From contig NC_087082.1 of the NCBI RefSeq assembly GCF_026151205.1, forward strand, positions 5,711,908-5,775,907: a stretch of DNA of 64,000 nt, read 5' to 3'. Each line of letters begins with the position of its first letter. The first letter of the stretch is position 1. Shown here piece after piece: positions 36,412 to 46,900 of this stretch. Origin of the DNA: Bolinopsis microptera. Its lineage: Eukaryota > Ctenophora > Tentaculata > Lobata > Bolinopsidae. The notes beneath the pieces are model-generated. The model was not told the DNA's origin. It saw only the letters and a list, made by a program, of their open reading frames with translations, and ran no database searches. Position numbers and translations under genes: made by a program.

Positions 36412-39400
36412 ATGCAGAGTTTCCTAGTGATCGCCGCAACCCTTGTTCTCGGGTACAACGGTAAGAAAACCTATTGAGTAACGTTTGAGTTTGGATATTA
36501 TTTAAACGTTCCTTCTTTACATGAAGCACATACAATATATTCATACATACCGTATTCAATATTCATACATATTCTACAGCTTAATTTAGAGCGGGTCTCC
36601 CAATACTGGAAGCTGTAATGTTCCCAGGGAGGATGTTCCAAGCAGGGCAGTATTACGTGCTCCACTTGGAGTGCTGGAAAGATCAGGATCCAGACAAGGC
36701 CATTGCTACTCTGGAGGGTACAAGTTCACTGACTGGAGACTATAAAACCAGAAACAATAAACTCTGGAAATGCCTTGTCGCTGCGCACAGTCTCGGTGAG
36801 TTACTATGGTTACTAGCAGGTTACTAGGTTACTGGAAATGCCTTGTCGCACAGTCTGGGTGAGTTACAATTAACAGGACGGACTCTTCACGTGCAAGACA
36901 TCATACCGTATTTTATTATAGATAAGTAACTATGACAACATGTTATCTAGTAACTATGACAACATGTACCCAGGATACCGAGTATTTGTACTTCAAGATG
37001 GAGGCTGGTGTGGGAGTTCTGCTGAAGCCGCGCAAACCTTCAAGAAGTTCGGGGTTTCTGAAGATTGTGAACCTGACGGTCTAGGGGGGGTTCTAGCTAA
37101 CCAAGTTCGCATGTTTGTCACGGAACCGAGTAAGTCAGATACTAGGTTACTATGGTTACTAGCAGGTTACTAGGTTACTATGGTTATTAGGTTACTATGG
37201 TTACTAGGAGGGATTCTAGCTAACCAAGTTCGCATGTTTGTCACGGAACCAAGTAAGTCAGATAGCTTCATTAAATTAGCAAAATAAGAAAGGGAACAAC
37301 AACTTTATTTAATTAATATACACTTTGTGTTTCAACTTTTTAAAAAATAGAATATTACCTTATTTCTTGACAAAATGAGTAATTTGGGGCGCAAATGACC
37401 AACTAGTTCCTTCAGAACAGCATCAGCCACAATATTATCGAGTTTTTCAATGTTTCCAAATAATTTATAACGTCTCAGAAGAAGGAAACATAGCAGGAAT
37501 CGGTAAAGTAAGTCAGTCCGGTGATAATGAGTTCGGTACAATAGCGGAGAATGCGGTCGATGGGAATACGGATGGCTTAGATCAAGGGTTTGATAGATAT
37601 ATTAACTACTAATACTAATACTAGTACTACGTATATTAATTGTATTCTTCTCATTTATTTATTACTGAAGTAATCGTTCTGACCAATTAAAGGGTAATTT
37701 TATTGTTTTAGTATCTCGCACATTAGTACAGTCAGTTATTAGACATTAACCCATGGACACTGGTAGATTAAGTAGTAATGTGGTTATGCTATATACAATT
37801 ATACATAGGTTACTAGGTTACTACACTTACTAGGTTACTAGCAGGTTACTAGCAGGTTATTAGGTTACTAGGTTACTAGGTTACTATGGTTACTATGGTT
37901 ACTAGGTTACTAGGTTACTAGGTTACTAGGCCAGGTTACTATGGTTACTAGGTTACTAGGTTACTAGGTTACTAGGTTACTTAATACTTACTACCCGCAG
38001 GTTACTAGCTCACACTGATGAAGGACCAAGCTGGTGGAAAGTGACCTTCATGCTGAGGTATAATATAAAGCAGATCATAATTCACACCAGCAACAATGAG
38101 AACGCTAACATAGCCCTCAAACATACTACTTGGATGCAAAACGCTAAAATCGTCCTGGGTAAGGAATGCGAATATTTGTATACCTTACAAGACATATTTA
38201 TAACGTACGAAATGTGGCGGTTTTCCGAAAATTTCGCCATATTTTCGGACCGCCAAAATTTCGGTCGTCGTAATAGAATCCGTCGCATTATCTTTTAGCT
38301 TATTTCAATGACTGTGCCTTCACTGCTTTATTTTGTTTCTAAAAAGTAATATCAAGTAAAATAAATAAATAAATTCTGGCATCTTGGGACAAATTATCAC
38401 CACACCAATGACGAATTGAATGTCAAGCAATACAGTTTAAATTTGCATTAAAATACACGTATGTGCTAACATGAAAGTCTTACAGTCTTAATACGGACTA
38501 AGTTTGAACATGATTTTACCGAATTTCAGAAATTTCCTTACTGCTTACTGTCACAAAAATGATGAAAAATACCCTTATTTTCTGTGACGTCCGAAATTTG
38601 ACGGTTTTTGTTCAATTTCGCCATATTTTCGGACCGCCAAAATTTCGGTCGTCGCAAATTGGTCCGCCACAAAAAAGTCTTGTAAGGTACTTAACTTCAA
38701 CATAAACATATTTAAAACAAAACCAGGTCACAACGTGCTAATACTCTGGTAGTATACTGTCCTGCTACCTATACCAGGTAGGTATAGGTTTAGTTGAGTA
38801 TAAAGACCTAGAGATCAATAATCATAATATCCGCAGATTCAGTAGAAGTGGGAACCCTAGAACTAGAAGACAGTAAACATGAGTACCTGTTCCCTGTCTA
38901 CAAGTTCGGAAGTGAAGTTGAAATCAAGTCTGAAGGAGGCAGTCCGGTGGTTTTAGCGGAGGTGGAAGTGACCTCAGGTGATTGCACGTGCGGTGATTGC
39001 ACGTGCGGTGATTGCACGTGCGGTGATTGCACGTGCGGTGATTGCACGTGCGGTGATTGCACGTGCGGTGATTGCACGTGCAAATGGTATACCAGTAATC
39101 AGTATATATATGCATATTATGTATATGCATATTATACATTTATCACATGCCTTCTCATGCGATATCAAAACTTTCGCCCACGAAGCTTGCCGAGTTAGCG
39201 AAAGTTTCGATATTTCCCGATGCTTGCCGAGGGTTATATCGACATTTTCAATCACGAGGCTTGCCGAGTTTTGAAAATGTTGATATCGCATGAGAAGGCA
39301 TGTGATTAATGTTTTATCACACTTTCTTTGGAGCCAAATTTGGCCGGGAAAGCAGAATTTGATCAAACGTTAGTTATAAATCTCACCAAAGCAAACTAGA

Positions 39401-42400
39401 CAATATGTCGAACTTATAATTTATGTTTATAATGTCCAAGCTATATATACTTATAGCTCTCGATGAGTTAGTATTTCAGATATCGAAGATACAATACGTA
39501 CAATTAAGATCTCACGTGCTCATCACTTTTATGACACAGTGAATGCTGTATGCCGCGCCCAATTTGCGTCTAGAATATTCCGCCACGAGCGCGTTTGATA
39601 CGTAATTATTACATCCTGCAAATCAATCGATGTTTGGTGATTCTAATACTTTATTTCTATTAGATATTTTTGGAGTCATTAAAACTGTAGATGTATGATG
39701 TATAGAACATCCGTTTAAGCGTTGATTATACATCACAGTCCTTATCGTATAATCTGTATCTGCGATAAGGTGAAAGTATTTCCTAGTTCTTGTATTTAAA
39801 TAGAGTTGTGGAGCTATAATTAGTGTCTATAATCTATCAGTCCACATTATACACCACACGCCCTAATTCACATCAAAAATGTGATCGTCCGTTTTGATTC
39901 TTGACTGTCTGTTATTTCAGAATGATTTAATCAATGCAACTTGTAATCGTTGACTTAAAATTTTATCGAGTATAGTAGCTACTTAGTTCTTAGTCAGTAT
40001 TCATCTTTACTTGCCATTATTTGCCATTATTTGGAGCCAAATTTGGCCGGGAAAGCAGAATTTGATCAAACGTTAGTTATAAATCTCGCCAAAGCAAACT
40101 AGACATGTCGAACTTATTTATGTTTATAATGTCCAAGCTATATATAGCTCTCGATCATGAGTTAGTATTTCAGATATCGAAGATACAATACGTACAATTA
40201 AGATCTCACGTGCTCATCACATTTATGACACAGTGAATGCTGTATGCCGCGCCCAATTTGCTTTATACAGATAATTGATACGTAGTGCATTGAATATTAA
40301 TATATTTATCGAGCATGGGACTTGTACTTATTGGCGTTTAGAATATTCCGCCACGAGCGCGTTTGATACGTAATTATTACATCCTGCAAATCAATCGATG
40401 TTTGGTGATTCTAATACTTTATTTCTATTAGATATTTTTGAAGTCATTAAAACTGTAGATGTATGATGTATAGAACATCCGTTTAAGCGTTGATTATACA
40501 TCACAGTCCTTATCGTATAATCTGTATCTGCGATAAGGTGAAAGAATTTCCTAGTTCTTGTATTTGAATAGAGCTGTGGGCTATTTATCAGTCCACATTA
40601 TACACTACACACCCTAATTTACATGAACAATATCATCGTCCGTCTTGATTCTTGATTGTCTGTTATTTCAGAATGATTTAATCAATGCAACTTGTAATCG
40701 TTGACTTAGAATTTTATCGAGTATAGTAGCTACTTAGTTCTTAGTCAGTATTCATCTTTACTTGCCATTATTTGCCATTATCTGCTTCGCTAGAAATCAT
40801 CTGAACTGGAAATTATCGGAACAGTTGTAATAATTAAATGTATCTCTTCAACATTTTAGAACGCAGTACTCCACCAGCCTATAACCACGCTGGTCATGGC
40901 CAGGTAGTTCACCCGTACTGTTACCAATATTGAATTGGTCTAAAGAATGGCAGCACATTAATCATCAGACCTGTTTGCCCCAGTGCCCAGACTGATTTAT
41001 AACCAGATTAGCTGATTAAGTTACGTCATTCGTCCCTTGATATATTTATATAGATAATATATTTTATAGGATGTTTTTATTGCACTTATTTGCACTAACT
41101 AAAATTTAAACTGGTCCTGGGATAGAATTTTCGCTCTTTATTGTACAGAATCTATAAATCTCTTTATCAGTCTGTTTATAGATCAGCCACGAATTTCGCA
41201 AGCTAATCTAGGCGAAACCGGTTTGGAAAAGCCAAGTATAATTTCTGCACAATTTCTATATCGAATATGGCTCAAAGAAGGGATCAGAGGGGGTTAAAAT
41301 TGAGGTCTGAAATGGCTGAAATCTGGCTTTGTTTTGTGTGTTTTCTTCGTTCGAATTAATCAAACATCGTTTAGTGTTTACTGTTTTTTGTGAGGGTGAC
41401 TGTAGTTTGTTCTGACACTTCCTTTTTAATTTCAAGTAAGCGATTAAGGAAATTAATTAGCCTGATTGATTGTATCGCTGACAAGTACCAAAACTTTGTG
41501 CAACTTTCAAGTCTGCTTGTAAACTTTGATCTCGTTTTCAGTAACCTTAAGTCATTTAAAGCTCGTACAAGCCAGGGAGTTTTTACTTAGTTTCATCATC
41601 CGAAGCCTAATTAGACTTTGAACTATGAAGTGCAGTAAAAAAGGAACAGCTTGAAAAAGTTTTACAACAAAAAATTGTATTTTGCTTGACACATCTCAAA
41701 CGCAAGGAAATATTTTTAAAACAAAGTATAAATGTAAATTTTTCCTAATCCTGGAAAGTTTATCTGATCATTGCATTTACGGTCATATACTACATCAGGT
41801 TGTTGATTTAAATCTTTATTTAAATCAGTACCTCACAGTAGTAGAACAGTTGTTGAGAGTGGGCTCCTTGTTCCTATGGGAATATCGGGCTCTCTCTGAG
41901 CAACTGATTGATATTTCATGCCCCCCGGTGAGAGCCAGTGCTCCCCACCGGGGCATGTAATATCAATTCTGGTTTCCTGCCAAATTTGGCTCGAAAATGT
42001 GATAATATAAAGTATGGTGATGAAAATGATTATTCGCCGGTTTTGCTTTGAAGAATCTTTTCTTGCTGCCTTCTCATGATATATTTAACAGTTCCAGTAG
42101 TACCCGAGGGGCTATACTCAACAGAGAGGGCTGGCTGCTGGAAATCCCATGCTACACCGAGTATTGAGAAGCAGCACCCAGGACTAATACAAAGTCCACA
42201 CACTTTGAGAACAGACCCTATCAAGAAGTGTGAAGTTGCAGCACTCGCCTTAGGTAATCTGACACATAATCCGACACGTGATGCCCATATTAGGTAATCT
42301 GGCATGTGATGCCCATATTAGGTAATCTGGCACGTGATGCCCATATTAGGTAATCTGGCACGTGACGCCCATATTAAGTAATCTAACCTATTGAGTGATT

Positions 42401-43647
42401 TCTTTACAGGGTTTAGAGCATTTGCTTTAAAGAAAGATGGGTTGTGTTTGGGCTCCCATACAGCAATACAGGACTTTAAAAAGAGCGGACCTTCAGAAGA
42501 CTGTGGAACTGACGGGACGGGAGGGGAACTCGGTAACGAGGTCTACATAGTTACCACAGGTAACTGGTACAGAGTTAATTATCTTACAGTTTCTTTCAAT
42601 GCTTTCTAACTTTAGCAAACACTATCAATAATGATAGGTAGAGGAAGGGGGTGTCAATGATAATATGAGCTCTTATAGAAAGGGGACCGGGGGGCTGCAA
42701 CCCCCAGATATACCTCTTTCAACCTTTTTATCCTATATATCTCTTAGTTAGAACCATTACCTTCAGATTGGATAGCAGTGGACAACACCTGGATACCCTA
42801 CTCCATTTCAGCTGCCCCCTTGCAGCTCAGGACTAGTTCTAAAGTGGGAAGTGGTCACCAAATAGTGATTAAGTTTCAGGGAGCTGGTAACGAGTTAGGA
42901 TTTCAACTACACTTCGCTGATCCTCCTTATTATAAAATAGGCGCCTGCTTTGATGACCAAACCTTTACCATGCCCGAGGGACACGATCACATTTGGACAA
43001 TTCAAAAAGAAGAAGATTCGCTCCTTCTTGAATGCGATGGGGTGACAATACTTGATTACAAGTTCTCCGAGTCAACCTGGGTTAACTGCGAGGGAAGTGC
43101 CAGGATACTAGAGGCCTTTAAAGTCCGTTCAGAGGACAACGCCATTAGCCATTACAGAGCTGACCCAGGCAGTAAGTTGTAGCAGGTAGCTAGAAGTGAG
43201 CTAGAAGTGAGCTGGAAGTGCTAGTTTTATTTAGAGCTGTAAGTGCTAATTTTATTTAGAGCTGTATTCAGTAAGCAGATCTGAGTTAATTAATCAAGTA
43301 ATCTATCAACTAAATGGAAATGTGACAAGAATCAGACAGGAGCCCCTGCTATCCTACTGTATAGTAGGATAGCAGTACTCATGTCTCAATATCTCACCTT
43401 ATACTCAGTGTGCCTACAACTCCCACCCAACTGGAGAACAGTATCCCCGGACCTGCCTGTCCTGCACGGAACCACACTGACAGTGTCCTGTGCAGATCCC
43501 GCATACCAGCTCAGTGGCAGTAGCGTTGTCACGTGCAACACTCGCTCCCTCTCAGGGTTCAGCTTCCTCTCTCAACCCACTTGTGAGAAACCAGGTACTT
43601 TCTCTTTCTCTTTGTTATTATGTAACAGGATTCAAGATTTGTACTGA
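36412..43647 (+). CDS. Secreted F-type lectin / FAMeT / sushi multidomain protein, 10 exons
   Basis: Exons: 36412-36460, 36592-36795, 36974-37129, 37479-37587, 38001-38158, 38837-38977, 42092-42253, 42410-42559, 42767-43171 and 43409-43647. The sum is 1773 bases (590 aa). Domains in order: signal peptide (MQSFLVIAATLVLG); a four-Cys module (LECWKD, LWKCLVAA, GGWCGSS, SEDCEPDG); an F-type lectin fold (AENAVDGNTDG, HTDEGPSWWKVTF, LAEVEVTS); a second, diverged copy of the four-Cys module (GCWKS, KKCEVAA, GLCLGS, SEDCGTDG); a FAMeT domain (FADPPYYKIGAC, HIWTIQKE, LLECDGVTILDYKF); and one sushi domain with four cysteines. The last exon is taken to the stop at 43645-43647. A donor-like AG|GTACTT at 43594 leaves open a spliced continuation. 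Fucose binding is known for the F-type lectin family, and pathogen or self-surface recognition is inferred. It shares its FAMeT domain type with the gene at 4.6-6.8 kb. Confidence 0.83.
36770..37263 (+). repeat. Duplicated exon-end/donor segments in the lectin gene
   Basis: The end of exon 2 with its donor (TGGAAATGCCTTGTCGC to GGTGAGTTAC) recurs at about 36832-36865. The end of exon 3 with its donor (GTTCTAGCTAACCAAGTTCG to AGTAAGTCAGAT, about 37090-37139) recurs at about 37213-37263. Copies of TATGGTTACTAGGTTAC fill the gaps. The downstream copies look like spare, unused donors. Confidence 0.85.
37797..37982 (+). repeat. GGTTACTA simple array in lectin intron 4
   Basis: Irregular tandem copies of ACTAGGTTACTATGGTT fill the intron up to the exon 5 acceptor at 38000. 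The same motif is found in introns 2 and 3 of this gene. Confidence 0.85.
38183..38687. mobile_element. Terminal-inverted-repeat element, CCTTACAAGAC ends
   Basis: Ends pair as CCTTACAAGAC / GTCTTGTAAGG. Two direct copies of CGCCATATTTTCGGACCGCC (then AAAATTTCGGTCGTCG) lie near the two ends. It lies in lectin intron 5 and has the same end motif family as 26087-26682. Confidence 0.75.
38978..39083 (+). repeat. 15-bp array starting at lectin exon 6 donor
   Basis: Seven units of GTGATTGCACGTGCG begin exactly at the exon 6 donor (CCTCAG|GTGATT). Each repeats the donor-like GCG|GTGATT and one CACGTG-like core. The unit is in frame, so read-through would add GDCTC repeats. Confidence 0.92.
39143..39305. 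mobile_element. Small foldback MITE
   Basis: A 163-bp segment with perfect 26-bp inverted ends beginning TCACATGCCTTCTCATGCGA. Internal copies of GCTTGCCGAG occur three times. It lies in lectin intron 6. Confidence 0.88.
39329..40781 (+). repeat. ~700-bp tandem duplication
   Basis: Copy 1 (39329-40031) and copy 2 (40031-40781) both run from TTGGAGCCAAATTTGGCCGG to TTACTTGCCATTATTTGCC. They are highly similar. Copy 2 has about 76 extra bases near 40260-40337. No coding sequence is seen. It lies in lectin intron 6. Confidence 0.88.
41900..41975. repeat. Short hairpin palindrome
   Basis: TTGATATTTCATGCCCC, CCGGTGAGAGC and GCTCCCCACCGGGGCATG, then TAATATCAA, form a stem-loop of about 60 bases. 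It is possibly a tiny MITE. Confidence 0.65.
42251..42385 (+). repeat. 28-bp array starting at lectin exon 7 donor
   Basis: About five copies of a 28-bp unit, TTAGGTAATCTGGCACGTGA plus TGCCCATA. The first TTAG|GTAATCT is the exon 7 donor at 42253/42254. Each later copy repeats the same donor context and a CACGTGATGCCCATAT core. Confidence 0.92.
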
Positions 43648-43774
43648 ATTCTGTGGGCACTGAATTCAGTACAAATCAGATCCAACTATGATTTTATAGA
43701 TTATCCAAACCTTTGTTCTTCTTCTATAATTCTACATAACTTTGTGAGTTCTATAACAAACTTGAGGGATCTAG

Positions 43775-43913
43775 TCAGGTACTAACCTAAGCAAGCAAGT
43801 AAGAGACCCAGGTATGTCGGGGAGGGGTTGAGGGGTCTAGTCAGGTACTAACCTAAGCAAGCAAGTAAGAGACCCAGGTATGGCGGGGAGGGGTTGAGGG
43901 GTCTAGTCAGGTA
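43775..43913 (-). repeat. 66-bp duplication of CTPS stop-codon region
   Basis: A 66-bp segment covering the end of the last exon ([17 protein letters not shown] and the stop) is repeated immediately 3' of the gene. The partial copies at 43775 and 43841 and the coding start of the unit near 43907 keep exact 66-base spacing. Confidence 0.88.
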
Positions 43914-46900
43914 CTCCGGATGGTATTGGACTCCTACAAAGTAAGGGTGATCAGGTCCGGACAAGTCGAACGCTTCCATCCTCGTCCCGTCCTCGTTAGC
44001 AGCTACGAACCGCATTCCTGCCTTCGTCAGCTGTTTTACGTAGTCAGGATTAACTTCGTACCTGAATTAAAGTAGTGTAATCCAATACTACTAATTAACT
44101 ACTCTTACATTTTATCTTCTTTTTAGAGAGATTATACAAATATAAATGTTAAATGTTTAACCATTTAAAGCAGTTTAAAAACCTCGTTACCAACACAAGA
44201 CGAGAGATTTTCTGAATTGTGACAGAAGATGCCACATTGTATTCTTAACTTCTTTTATAGGGATTTTATAATTTGATATAGAAAATATGCCTAGAGAAGT
44301 AAAGAAGATAAAGAAAAGTATATGTTAAATAGGCCGGAAACGTGTACCAACCTGTGCCGATGTCGTTCCTTGGACACGTCTTTGTTCCCGTAGAGGTTCT
44401 TGAGTTTGCACTCCTGAGTGAAGTTGAAGCTCCGTGAGCCAAGTAACATGGTTCCTCCGAGCTGCCCTTGATTGTGTTCAGGCATGTCTATAACTACCAC
44501 GTTATCTGCGAGATGGAGTTAGTCACGTGTTATCTGCAAGTTTTAGATTAACGTATCTCATAATATGGTATCACTTCATTTAAAAAAATTGGATTATATA
44601 CATCGAGCACCAGTTCAAAATAATTATCTATTTATTATAAATCTAGTAAAAAATATTGAAGAGAAGAATTCTTACTGGATACTTCAGGACTCTCGCCACT
44701 TTTAGCGTCCGTCAAACCGACCACGTTCCTCGCGAACTCGATCACAGCCAACTGGAAACCCAAACATACCGCCAACATAGGAATCTGAGGAGTGTTAGAT
44801 GTGAACGCTCCTTATATGGGCACCACGTGCCTCTTCTATACATTTGCTGGTGAACACATCAGCAAATGGTAGGAATTTGAAATGGATAGGGTGTGTGAGG
44901 CCGAAGAGGGTGTGTGCTATATTCTACAGTAAATACCTTTTTCTCTCTGCACCAGCGTATAGCGCTCATTTTGCCGATAGTGCCGCGATGACCGAACCCA
45001 CCAGGAACAATGACCCCCTTAGCGCTACAGAGCTGATGCCAGGCGGCGTGGTACCGGGTGGGGTCCGCGCTCTGCACTTCCTCCTGGAGACAGATATTCA
45101 GTCAGCTTACATTGTACATTGTACATTGTACATTGTACATTGTACATTGTACATTGTACATTGTACGTTGTACATTGTCTTCTATCGTGTGGTTTTCATT
45201 TCAGGGGATATTAACGCCTTGGGTTAAGAATTTCGATGTTCGACAAAACTTAGCTTTTTGTCTACTTAAAACTTTAATGGTTTACTAAAAATATATTCTT
45301 GTGTTAGAGAAGGGTTAAAAGAGAGACGTAAGCCAAACCTCTAGGTCGTCTGACTCCACGAGACTGAGCTTTAGTTTGTGGTTGAGGAAGAGTGAGGCAT
45401 GCTCGAGAGCGTTTATCACGCTTTTATACGCGTCATCCAATTTAGTGTACTTTCCAACAAGACAAATGTTAACCTAGAGATTATTTTAGTGGTAAAATAC
45501 AGCCAGATTTCTGTAAGTAGCAATTTGACGGGATGCTACCACGTGTATTGGTACAGTAAAATGTTCACTAAGCGGCTATTGTAACCATGGTAACACTAAC
45601 CGGCTGATATATCCTGTCGTAAGTTTCAGCTAGATCGTGCCATTTCCTCATAAGTCGGACTTTACCACGTGGCTTGATATCCAGCTGTACTTTTATCAAC
45701 TTTATCATGCCTTCTAACAGTATCGGCACTCTGAATAAGCACTGATCATAACACAGTAATATAAAGTAACACAAAGTAAGTAAACTGAGCACAACACGAG
45801 TTGTGACTGATATCAGGTGATATTACCAGTCAGAGATGACTAAATGATATTCACTTAGTAAGCAAGCAAATTACTCAACTTTAACTACTTATAGTATGTT
45901 CTCATGAACAGAACCAGATAAAAGTTGTTTAATTTTGCACTTTGGGCAGAATATAAACATAATTAGCTTGTCAGCGAGGGTTGATTTCTATATCAGCCGT
46001 CCAACAGTCACTGTGAATGTTACCTGTAAAGATTAGACACGTCGTGAACGTTAATGACATTGACTTCGGGAACGTGGCAGAACAATGATATCTTGGATCT
46101 GACTGAGTCTGAGATGGGTCTCTTGCTGCGACACGCTATAAAGTCCGGTGCTAGACCCAGTGCTCGGAGTTCCCGAACGTTCTGTTGAAAGTAGAGTGTT
46201 CAGATGGTTAGCACGGCCTAACTTAGCTGTTTGTTACTTAATGCGAATGGTTTATCAACTTGTTAGTTGTTACAGAAAGATCAGGAAATTGCAAGTTGGT
46301 TACCAGAAGTCTTCATTGTAGAATGCTAAAATTCACAAAGCTTTGTTTAGCGAATCTTTAATACCAGGATTTCAAAGGACGAGTAAAGATATTACGTGTT
46401 GAGTTGGTTTCGTTTTCTGTTCACCACCGCTAGTTTCCACCACCAAGCTAACGTGTACCAAACAGAAGTTGTCCCGACCCACTTTGAACTGGAACTGACG
46501 GAATGCTTCCACAAACTGCATGCCTGAGGAACGTTTCAATTTGATATGGCGAAGTTGAATGTGATATATTAGATATATCGTGAAGTGTGAAGAGTAAACT
46601 CATCATTACATAGGGCGGGACGTTCAGTTCGCAAATATAATGCCACGCTATAAAACAGAACGCGCAGCACGGTGCGCGCCACATTTATGGTTAGCCAATT
46701 TGTTTGTTATGCATTGTTGTCCTCGCGCGCTACAAAAGCTAAATCCTCACGGTATCAGGTATGCCTCAGAAGGACTTTCTGTTCCAAAGAAAAAGTTCGA
46801 AAATCGAGTGTTTTAGTCAATAACTTAGAATATATTTTTGATTTTCTCAAGAACTGACTGATAGATTTTCTTTAAACTTTCCAGATAGTTACATGGCTAT

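Noticed and set aside
37332-37541. Minus-strand frame with KLFGNIEKLDNIVADAVLKE
   Set aside because: It looks protein-like and ends at AAG|GTAATA, but it overlaps the lectin exon 4 acceptor and has no acceptor or partner exon of its own.
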